Assembly (NCBI GenBank): GCA_029256485.1
Contig: JAQSXU010000213.1
Coordinates: 1 to 5,569 of the forward strand
Origin: Clostridiaceae bacterium
GTDB taxonomy: Bacteria > Bacillota_A > Clostridia > Clostridiales > Clostridiaceae
Reading direction: 5' to 3'
Length of the DNA stretch: 5,569 nt
Position 1 is the stretch's first letter. Every line of letters starts with the position of its first letter. The notes under the pieces were generated by a model that worked only from the letters and a program-made list of their open reading frames with translations, did no database searches and was not told the origin of the DNA. The translations under genes and the position numbers were made by a program. This document shows, in pieces, positions 1 through 5,569 of this stretch.

Positions 1-852
1 GTCTTCAATTTCAATTAATGTGCTATTAACCACTTCTTTGTAATAAGCTTTTTTCTCTATATTAAAAATATCCATTTCATCTTTAACAGTACCTACTACG
101 GCTATATCATTAACTTCTTGGCTAATACCAATACCTTCATTTTTTGAAATACTTTTATTAGTACCATTTGTTTTAATTCTATTTTTCTTCCTTGAAGACA
201 TATTTTTTTCGACGTCGATTTCGACTTTTTGCTCATGATTAAGTTTAGCTATTTTGTTTTCTTTTTCTATTGTAACACTTTTTCTGCTATTTTTAACTAA
301 TTTTTCTTCAATTTTTCTTTTTTTACTTTGAGCTTTCTTTTGATTCTCTTCAACTATTTCATGTGACTCAGTCACTTTATCTGCTTCATTATGTACTCCT
401 GACTTACAAAGCTCTTGGGGAGTTAATAATTCCTTTGAATTAATTAGCTTTTCTGGTTCAGATAATTCCAAGTCTTTATTAAAACTTCCTATATCCACCG
501 GCTCAGCTTCAACCTTCTTATTCTGCTTCAAAATCATTAAAATTAACTCTTCCTTTGATATGTCTATCAGCTTTTCAGCTTCTTTACTACACTCTAAACA
601 TATTCCATTTTCATTTACCTCTAAAGCTTCCCTTTTACATACTTTGCATATATGAACTTCTCTTAGATCTTCCTCAGTAACATTCTTTCTACAGGTAAAA
701 CAATAATTGATTTCCCTTATTTCTTCTACTTCCGCATAACCTTTAAAGTACTCTGTTATTTTTCCATTAACAATTTTAGCAGCTCTTTTTTCAATTTTTT
801 TAACTATTACTCCAAAGTTACTTTTACCACATGCTTTACAGATTTTGCACAT
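1..852 (-). CDS. Partial hypothetical protein with N-terminal CxxC zinc-ribbon-like clusters and a Lys/Glu-rich tail (C-terminus outside window)
   Basis: I do not recognise a named family. The frame is open from the ATG at 852 to the window edge, giving 284 codons with no stop, so the C-terminus is missing. The start is supported by AAGGAGG at 870-864, 11 nt upstream. Seen in the sequence: C2, C5 and C8, then CxxC pairs at C51/C54, C69/C72 and C85/C88, all within the first 90 residues. This spacing resembles paired zinc ribbons, so metal binding is a reasonable inference. Residues 90-112 look like a short amphipathic helix (KLIDISKEELILMILKQ). From about 113 to 260 the chain is rich in Lys, Glu, Asn and Ser and is probably disordered. 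There is no signal peptide or membrane segment, so a cytoplasmic location is likely. The basic tail would suit nucleic-acid or protein binding, but nothing proves it. A promoter-like sequence and a 12-bp repeat array lie just upstream. Confidence 0.8.
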   Translation of the reverse strand, partial: MCKICKACGKSNFGVIVKKIEKRAAKIVNGKITEYFKGYAEVEEIREINYCFTCRKNVTEEDLREVHICKVCKREALEVNENGICLECSKEAEKLIDISKEELILMILKQNKKVEAEPVDIGSFNKDLELSEPEKLINSKELLTPQELCKSGVHNEADKVTESHEIVEENQKKAQSKKRKIEEKLVKNSRKSVTIEKENKIAKLNHEQKVEIDVEKNMSSRKKNRIKTNGTNKSISKNEGIGISQEVNDIAVVGTVKDEMDIFNIEKKAYYKEVVNSTLIEIED

Positions 853-926
853 AAAAAATACTGCCTCCTTCTATTATTGTCAGCTCTCTTAAAATTATAA
901 CCTAAATATTAATCTATATTTATTTC

Positions 927-955
927 ATTATATCAAATGGATTTACTTTTGATAA
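927..955 (-). promoter_or_regulatory. Candidate sigma-A promoter for the cysteine-cluster gene
   Basis: On the minus strand there is a perfect TATAAT at 932-927 preceded by TGA (935-933), which makes an extended -10 (TGnTATAAT). A weak -35, TTATCA (4 of 6 matches to TTGACA), lies at 955-950 with a 17-bp spacer. Transcription would start near position 920, giving a leader of about 68 nt before the ATG at 852. Because the DNA here is very AT-rich, chance matches are common. The extended -10 is the main support. Confidence 0.5.
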
Positions 956-978
956 TATAAGTTTGATAAAAAATTTAA

Positions 979-1103
979 GTAACATAAAATGTAACAATAT
1001 TAAGTACTTATTTTGATACAGTATCTGAAACTAATATAGTTACACTAGTTGTAACAAAAAAAGTCATAAAATATGTATCATAATTAGTTACATATTTTGT
1101 AAC
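979..1103. repeat. 12-bp-period array of GTNAC motifs (iteron-like)
   Basis: Pentamers related to GTWAC begin on the + strand at 979, 991, 1015, 1027, 1039, 1051, 1063, 1075, 1087 and 1099, all on one 12-bp register. Only the slot at 1003 is off, with GTAC shifted by one base. Exact GTAAC or GTTAC occurs at 979, 991, 1039, 1051, 1087 and 1099. The others are GATAC, GAAAC, GTCAT and GTATC. The seven bases between motifs are AT-rich and poorly conserved. Since GTTAC is the reverse complement of GTAAC, the array is nearly strand-symmetric, and the pairs at 1039/1051 and 1087/1099 form perfect GTTAC-N7-GTAAC inverted repeats. A further GTAAT sits in register at 1123. The array lies between the tail of the LRR gene and the promoter of the next gene. 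Function is unknown; arrays like this can be operators, plasmid or phage centromeres, or replication iterons. Confidence 0.75.
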
Positions 1104-1126
1104 TCCTTTACTGAATATTTTGGTAA

Positions 1127-1390
1127 TTAAACCATTGCTCCATCTGCACCTAGCCAGTATCCATCTATAGAAGAATTGCTTATCATAACTCCTGTTTGAT
1201 CTAAATAATACCATTTGCCATTATCATTTATCCAGCCAACCTTTGGCATTCCATTACTATTTATGTAATACCAATTATTATTTACTTTTATCCATCCACT
1301 CACTGGATGACCTGATGGGTTTGTAAACGCCCTACTAACTGAAGGGGAAAAACCACTTGAAGTTGTTGCGTTATATATTGTCCCACTTGG
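1127..1390 (-). pseudogene. Detached C-terminal cell-wall-binding module of the LRR protein, in frame after a TAG
   Basis: Reading straight on from the TAG at 1393-1391, the same frame stays open for 87 codons and ends at TAA (1129-1127). It encodes a Ser/Thr/Pro-rich linker, then two CW_binding_1-type repeats beginning GWIKVNNNWYY and GWINDNGKWYY, then a cap containing SSIDGYWLGADGAMV. In related Gram-positive surface proteins such repeats hold the protein on the wall by binding choline or other wall polymers. The segment has no Shine-Dalgarno sequence and no credible start of its own (only an internal GTG and ATG), so it is unlikely to be a separate gene. It is best read as the lost end of the upstream coding region, separated by one nonsense codon. 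The neighbouring gene at 5523-4741 has the same kind of repeats and a matching cap (TTIDGCYLNQDG), which supports the identification. Confidence 0.8.
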
Positions 1391-4300
1391 CTAATAATTA
1401 GTTGTAGTTGTTGGTCTCAATACTACAATATTGTTATTATTATCATTATTAGTGCTATTGTTGCTTGAATCTGAATTATTATCGTCATTTGAGGTATTTC
1501 TATCGATTTTTCCTGCTGTATCATTTACAGTATAATTAGTACCATTTATTGTTGCCGTAACAATTACTTTAATATATTTATTTCTATCACTGCTTTTTAA
1601 TCTATATTCTTTTTCATCAGCACCACTTATATCTGTGTACTCTCCATCTCTTGTATCAGCTCTTTGCCATTTATAATCCAAACTTGGCTCTGTTCCTGTA
1701 TATCTTACGTTAGCTTTCAATCTATGGCTTACTTCTTCTGTTCCACTTATTGAAACTGATTCTAAAATTGAATCAGAGCCAGTGCTAGATGCGGTTTGTC
1801 CTGTTACAGTGATAAGTGTATTTACTGTAATTCCACTTCCGTCAGCAGCAGTAGCTATAATCGCAGCAGTTCCATTAGCTATAGCTGTAACAACGCCTTG
1901 AGCATTAACAGTGGCTACGCTTGGATTATTTGATGTCCATGTTACATTTTTATTTGTAGCATTACTTGGAGTTATATTTGGCGTAAGTATTAAAGTTCCG
2001 CCTTTTGCACCGATGCTGCTATTTCCGCCAATAGTTATTCCAGCTACTTTAACATTTGTTAGATTAGTGATTCCACTATTTCCTCCGGTGTTACCTGTAC
2101 TTCCTTTATTTCCACTACTTCCGTTTCCTCCAGTGTTACCTATGCCTCCTGTATTTCCATTACCACTGTTTCCTCCAGTGTTACCTGTACTACTTTGCCC
2201 AATTACAGTTACAGCACATGTTGCACTTATTCCACTTCCATCATTGGCTGTACACGTTATTGTGGCACTTCCTGCTCCTACCGCATTTATATTTCCATTT
2301 TGATCTACCGCTACGACATTATTATTACTACTGCTCCATGTTACTGTTTCTGTTAATGTTTTTTTATCTCCTATTACACAATCTAAATTATTTAAACTTA
2401 ACGATATGTTTGTTACTTGTAATTTTTGAGGTTGATTAGCTACTACAATCTTACTTCCATTAACACCACTATCTATTAAACGCTGTTTTTGTTCTCCACT
2501 ATTTACATAAAATATTGCATCATTACAACCATCAAATGCATTTTCTCCTATATATGTCACACTGTTTTGGATAAATACACTCTTTAGCAATGTACAATTA
2601 TCAAATGCAAATTTATCGATACTCTTCGTACCTTCAGGTATAGTTATATTGTCTAAACTATTACATTCAGCAAATGCTCCATTTCCAATACTCTTTAAAT
2701 TTTTAGGCAAATTTATACTCGTTAATTTATCACATCCAACAAATGTGCTAGGCTCTATACTTGTTAAATTGCTTGGTAAAGTTATACTTTTCAAGTTATC
2801 GCACATCAAAAATGCTCCTCCACCAATACTCGTCACACTTTCAGGTATTGTTATACCTTCTAGGTCATAACAATTGCAAAATGCCTTAATTCCTATACTT
2901 GTTACACCATCAGGAATTTCTGTACTTTTCATAGTTGAACATTCAGCAAATGCATTATCACCTATACTTTTTACCTTAATTCCATTAATTTCACTAGGTA
3001 TATTCATATCATCTCGCAAAATATTATAACCTACTATCTTTTGATTAGTTGCATCAAATTTAAAGTCCAATTCATTTAATGTTCTACCATCAACTTGTAT
3101 CTTAGTATCATGTTCAGAAAGACCTGAATTAATTAAAAGTTGTCTAACTGCATTATTGGGAACATAATATGTAGCATTATCACATTTAAAAAATGTACTA
3201 AATTCTATAGATTTCATACTTTTAGGAATTATTATACTTGTCAGGCTCGTACAACAGTAAAAAGTATTTTTTGATAGTGATACTACACCATCTGGTATTT
3301 TTATGCTTGTTAAGCTATTACAATTATAAAATGCCCACCCCCCTATACTATTTACACTTTCAGGTACATCTATATTAGTCAAGTTCATACATCCTTCAAA
3401 TGCATAAGGTCCTATGTCTGTTATACCATCGTCTAATTTTACACTTTTTAAATTCATACAATATGCAAAAGCATTATCCCCGACACTTTTTACTTTTACA
3501 CCATCAATTTCACTTGGTACTTCCACATCTACCTGGTTACCGTTATATTTAGTTATTGTCCCTGTATCTTTATCAAATTCATAATCCGAATTACTTACAA
3601 TGTAAATTATACTTTCCCATATTCTATTAGAACTATTATGTAGAAGATTTTTTGTAGCTTCACTCTTCACATAAAATTTAGGATGTTCACATTTATAAAA
3701 TATATTATCTCCTAAAGTTACTATGCTATCTGGAATATTTACTATTTTTAAAATAGTACATTCACTAAACGCATCATCTCCTATGGTTTTTACACCCTCT
3801 GAAATAGTTACACCTCTTAAACCACAATTCGAAAATGCCTGAGCACCTATACTTGATACTGTACCTGGTATATTTATCTCTGAAAGTTGTGTGCAGTTAG
3901 CGAATGCTGCTTTCCCTATTTGTGTTACTCCACTAGATATAGTCGCCTTAAGTAATCCAATACATTGAAAAAATGCTCCTTCACCAATGCTACTAACACT
4001 ACCAGGTATAGTTATATTTCTTAATCCACTATTCATAAAAGCGACGTCACCTATAGACTTTACTCCATTAGGTATAGTTATATTTTGCAATTTATCACAC
4101 TCTTCAAATGCAGCATCTTTTATTTCTGTTATAGTATCAGGTAGATTCACCTCTTTTAAGTTACTACATCCAGCAAATGAATTATTTTCTATTGTTGCTA
4201 CACCTTCTGGAATTGTTATACTTGTTAAACTTGTTAAACTAGTACAGCTTTCAAATGCGCCAAGTCCTATACTTATCACAGTATCTGGAATTTTTACACT

Positions 4301-4558
4301 AGTTAAACTAGTACAATTTTTAAATGCGCTATTTCCTATACTTGTTACTGAAACGCCATCTATTGTACTTGGTATTATTACATCAGAATCACTACCAACA
4401 TATTTTATTATCATGCCTGTAGCAGTATCAAATTGGAACCCTGAATTCTTAATAACTGCATTAACCGACTTATTATTCCATACTTCTACTGTCTTGTTTC
4501 CCCCAGTTTCATTAGCTGCTGCAGATACCTGTGTAGTTGCCTCCATACTTACGCACAT
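1391..4558 (-). CDS. BspA-like leucine-rich-repeat surface protein with Big_2/Ig-like domains, truncated before its wall-binding module
   Basis: This is an extracellular, modular, adhesin-type protein of 1055 residues counted from the first ATG. Three LRR_5 (BspA-like) modules occupy about 39-322 (10 repeats), 323-492 (5) and 493-706 (7). Repeats are mostly 23 residues long with the pattern IPxxVxSIGxxAFxxCxxL. Each module opens with a header such as FDxxTGxIxKY and a PSxIDGVxVxSIG motif, and closes with a cap (FYVxxxxxxxLLxxSG-like). A Big_2 Ig-like domain follows at about 711-787, then a GNTGG-rich linker at 788-831, a second Big_2 at about 833-919, another Ig-like domain at about 932-1018 (with YKWQRADTRDGEY) and an Asn/Ser/Asp spacer at 1019-1043. 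Such LRR proteins commonly mediate binding to host or matrix, but the ligand here is unknown. The ATG at 4558 has no visible Shine-Dalgarno sequence, and a signal peptide is encoded in frame further upstream. The gene ends at a TAG, after which wall-binding repeats continue in frame. It is possibly a pseudogene. Confidence 0.85.
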   Translation of the reverse strand: MCVSMEATTQVSAAANETGGNKTVEVWNNKSVNAVIKNSGFQFDTATGMIIKYVGSDSDVIIPSTIDGVSVTSIGNSAFKNCTSLTSVKIPDTVISIGLGAFESCTSLTSLTSITIPEGVATIENNSFAGCSNLKEVNLPDTITEIKDAAFEECDKLQNITIPNGVKSIGDVAFMNSGLRNITIPGSVSSIGEGAFFQCIGLLKATISSGVTQIGKAAFANCTQLSEINIPGTVSSIGAQAFSNCGLRGVTISEGVKTIGDDAFSECTILKIVNIPDSIVTLGDNIFYKCEHPKFYVKSEATKNLLHNSSNRIWESIIYIVSNSDYEFDKDTGTITKYNGNQVDVEVPSEIDGVKVKSVGDNAFAYCMNLKSVKLDDGITDIGPYAFEGCMNLTNIDVPESVNSIGGWAFYNCNSLTSIKIPDGVVSLSKNTFYCCTSLTSIIIPKSMKSIEFSTFFKCDNATYYVPNNAVRQLLINSGLSEHDTKIQVDGRTLNELDFKFDATNQKIVGYNILRDDMNIPSEINGIKVKSIGDNAFAECSTMKSTEIPDGVTSIGIKAFCNCYDLEGITIPESVTSIGGGAFLMCDNLKSITLPSNLTSIEPSTFVGCDKLTSINLPKNLKSIGNGAFAECNSLDNITIPEGTKSIDKFAFDNCTLLKSVFIQNSVTYIGENAFDGCNDAIFYVNSGEQKQRLIDSGVNGSKIVVANQPQKLQVTNISLSLNNLDCVIGDKKTLTETVTWSSSNNNVVAVDQNGNINAVGAGSATITCTANDGSGISATCAVTVIGQSSTGNTGGNSGNGNTGGIGNTGGNGSSGNKGSTGNTGGNSGITNLTNVKVAGITIGGNSSIGAKGGTLILTPNITPSNATNKNVTWTSNNPSVATVNAQGVVTAIANGTAAIIATAADGSGITVNTLITVTGQTASSTGSDSILESVSISGTEEVSHRLKANVRYTGTEPSLDYKWQRADTRDGEYTDISGADEKEYRLKSSDRNKYIKVIVTATINGTNYTVNDTAGKIDRNTSNDDNNSDSSNNSTNNDNNNNIVVLRPTTTTNY
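2079..2190 (-). repeat. 45-bp tandem repeat encoding the Gly/Asn/Thr linker
   Basis: On the + strand TTTCCTCCRGTGTTACC begins at 2079, 2124 and 2169, exactly 45 bp apart. The first and third copies also share the following TGTAC. Each unit encodes 15 residues built on GNTGG, and together they form the flexible spacer between the two Big_2 domains. Exact codon-length spacing keeps the frame, so copy number could change without breaking the protein. Confidence 0.75.
4222..4239 (-). repeat. 9-bp tandem duplication inside an LRR
   Basis: The + strand carries TTGTTAAAC twice in a row. In the protein it gives CTSLTSLTSI, and it lengthens that repeat from the usual 23 residues to 26 (between AF at residue 101 and SF at 127). 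It looks like a recent slippage or duplication event that kept the frame. Confidence 0.6.
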
Positions 4559-4606
4559 GCTTAATACTAATATTTTACTAATCAGTTTTTTATTTCTTAT
4601 TAATAT
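4559..4606 (-). other. In-frame upstream extension encoding the signal peptide of the LRR protein, with no canonical start codon
   Basis: Upstream of the ATG at 4558 the frame is open back to a TAA at 4609-4607. From the ATA at 4600 it reads IRNKKLISKILVLS, joining MCVSMEATTQVSAAA. Together these make a normal Gram-positive signal peptide: a basic n-region (RNKK), a hydrophobic core (LISKILVLSMCVSM) and a VSA or SAA cleavage site. The only possible starts in this segment are ATA, ATT or CTG, and none has a GGAGG-like sequence at a proper distance. Either the original ATG and ribosome-binding site were lost, or initiation is non-canonical. Confidence 0.65.
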
Positions 4607-4662
4607 TTAATGGAAGCTTTAATTGATAAAACTTCTGATTAATTGTATAATCTTTTTTCCAC

Positions 4663-4698
4663 AAAAATGAGCCGCACACTAATTTAGTGCGACAGCCC
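4663..4698 (-). terminator. Probable intrinsic terminator after the 260-residue wall-binding protein gene
   Basis: On the minus strand the sequence CGCACTAAATTAGTGTGCG (4691-4673) forms a hairpin with a two-base bulge in one arm. It is followed after a few bases by TTTTT (4667-4663). It begins about 45 nt after the stop codon at 4741, as expected for a gene-end terminator. It would separate this gene from the LRR gene downstream. The bulge and the AT-rich top of the stem make it less than ideal. Confidence 0.55.
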
Positions 4699-4740
4699 CT
4701 TTTCAATTAGAAATATTATTATATTCTTTGTATCTTTTTA

Positions 4741-5523
4741 TCAATTACTTACAATAATGTGATATATATATTGTTTATCCCAATCACAATAACGAGGGAC
4801 AATTCGTATATCCCCTCCACCTACAGCTATTGCTTTAACTTCTTTTGTGTTTTCCCATTTCATGCAAATTAGATTTGCTAGAATTCTTGGATTAGTTTTA
4901 TAATCTTTTTCAACAAGTTTAATAACCTGTCCTAGCTTTACCTGTATGCTTGAACCATTAGGATAACTTGAGGTCAATATATCACCATTAGAATTAGTAG
5001 TATAAGTTATTACAATAGGATCATTTCTATTATTAGAACCAGCTTCACTATCGTTTTCTTTTTTCTTTGCCGGTGTCTCCGCAATAATTCCATCTTGATT
5101 CAAATAACATCCATCAATTGTTGTATTTACTGCCATTGTCCCATCATTATTCATGTAATACCATTTGTCATTATCCTTAATCCAGCCTGTTCTAAGCTTT
5201 CCATCTGATCCTAAATAGTACCACTTACTTTTATCTTGAAGCCAATTTAATTTCATCTTTCCTGAATCGTCACAATAATACCAGGCCCCATTATCTTGAA
5301 CCCAGCCTGTTTGTACTTTATCATCTTTATAATAATACCAATCACCATCTTTTTGATTCCATCCATTTTGTTTTTCTTGTTCTTTCTTTAGTTCATAATT
5401 TGCAGAAGCTTTATTTGGAGTACTATCGCTTGATGCATTTAATGCATATATAGCACCTCCTGCTCCGCAGGCAATAACTACCACTGCACTTGCCACTCCT
5501 AGAATTAATGCATTCTTACCCAT
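4741..5523 (-). CDS. Exported cell-wall-binding-repeat protein with an unknown C-terminal domain
   Basis: The protein has 260 residues. The ATG at 5523 has AAGGGG at 5537-5532, 8 nt upstream, so the start is well supported. Residues 6-28 form a hydrophobic segment (LILGVASAVVVIACGAGGAIYAL). It could be a type I signal peptide, a membrane anchor, or a lipoprotein signal, since VIAC at 16-19 fits a lipobox. Four CW_binding_1-like repeats follow at about 54-72, 73-92, 93-112 and 113-132, each with a GW or NW start and a WYY core. A cap repeat lies at 133-148 (TTIDGCYLNQDG). By family knowledge these bind wall polymers such as choline-bearing teichoic acid. A charged linker (PAKKKENDSE) leads to a C-terminal domain at about 168-260 that I do not recognise; it looks beta-rich and has cysteines at 220 and 246. 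No catalytic motif is visible, so an enzymatic role cannot be claimed. A hairpin terminator follows the gene. The promoter is probably beyond the window edge. Confidence 0.85.
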   Translation of the reverse strand: MGKNALILGVASAVVVIACGAGGAIYALNASSDSTPNKASANYELKKEQEKQNGWNQKDGDWYYYKDDKVQTGWVQDNGAWYYCDDSGKMKLNWLQDKSKWYYLGSDGKLRTGWIKDNDKWYYMNNDGTMAVNTTIDGCYLNQDGIIAETPAKKKENDSEAGSNNRNDPIVITYTTNSNGDILTSSYPNGSSIQVKLGQVIKLVEKDYKTNPRILANLICMKWENTKEVKAIAVGGGDIRIVPRYCDWDKQYIYHIIVSN

Positions 5524-5569
5524 CTTATTTTCCCCTTAGTTTTAATAGTTATAATTTCAACATAGTAAT

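Noticed and set aside
894..899. A second TATAAT on the minus strand upstream of the cysteine-cluster gene
   Set aside because: The -35 region at proper spacing (TAAATA) is poor and there is no extended -10, so it is weaker than the candidate at 927-955.
979..1103. CRISPR array
   Set aside because: The 12-bp unit with a 5-bp core is far too short for CRISPR repeats and spacers, and no cas gene is present.
1008..1214. A 68-codon minus-strand open frame containing VTxx tetrapeptides
   Set aside because: It overlaps the wall-binding repeats in another frame, has no ribosome-binding site at 1214, and its VT pattern follows from the 12-bp DNA repeat. The repeat register runs on past its stop codon.
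1391..1393. TAG as a pyrrolysine codon
   Set aside because: Nothing in the window suggests a Pyl system, and the position lies in a linker where a special residue is not expected. A nonsense mutation is simpler.
1911..2439. Open frames on the + strand (130 and 73 codons)
   Set aside because: They are complements of the Big_2 and Gly-linker coding region, with Pro/Leu/Phe-rich low-complexity translations and no ribosome-binding site.
2649..2870. A 73-codon open frame on the + strand
   Set aside because: It is another antisense shadow of the LRR repeats.
3987..4610. A 207-codon open frame on the + strand
   Set aside because: It is antisense to the regular LRR coding repeats, whose 69-bp periodicity keeps the opposite frame open. 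Its translation is simply periodic.
5548..5553. TATAAC as a -10 element for the 260-residue protein gene
   Set aside because: Any -35 would lie outside the window, and the match is too weak in AT-rich DNA to list.

Overview
The window is AT-rich, with all supported genes on the minus strand, strong AAGGAGG or AAGGGG ribosome-binding sites, and surface proteins carrying CW_binding_1 (choline-binding-like) repeats, BspA-type LRR_5 repeats and Big_2 Ig-like domains. This combination points to a Gram-positive Firmicute, most likely a Clostridium sensu stricto relative. The genus is inferred from composition and gene style, not from a marker gene.

Read in the direction of transcription (right to left), the layout is as follows. 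(1) 5523-4741 encodes a 260-residue exported protein: a hydrophobic N-terminus, about four cell-wall-binding repeats plus a cap, a charged linker and an unrecognised C-terminal domain of about 93 residues. (2) A probable intrinsic terminator lies at about 4663-4698. (3) 4558-1391 encodes a 1055-residue protein with three BspA-like LRR modules (22 repeats), a Big_2 domain, a Gly/Asn linker made of 45-bp repeats, a second Big_2 domain, an Ig-like domain and an Asn/Ser/Asp-rich spacer. (4) Directly after its TAG stop, the same frame continues for 87 codons (1390-1127) and encodes two cell-wall-binding repeats with a cap. (5) 1126-853 is a 274-bp non-coding stretch holding a 12-bp-period GTNAC repeat array and a promoter-like sequence. 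(6) 852-1 encodes the first 284 residues of a protein with four cysteine clusters and a Lys/Glu-rich tail; its end lies outside the window.

The large LRR gene looks damaged at both ends. A good signal peptide is encoded in frame upstream of its first ATG, but that segment has no ATG, GTG or TTG start and no visible Shine-Dalgarno sequence. An in-frame TAG cuts off the cell-wall anchor. The simplest reading is a decaying adhesin-type gene; recoding or sequencing error are alternatives. The two surface-protein genes would both act outside the cell, on or near the wall. The cysteine-cluster protein has no visible export signal and shows no clear functional link to them.

The least explained element is the 12-bp iteron-like array at about 979-1103, which sits upstream of the cysteine-cluster gene and its predicted promoter.
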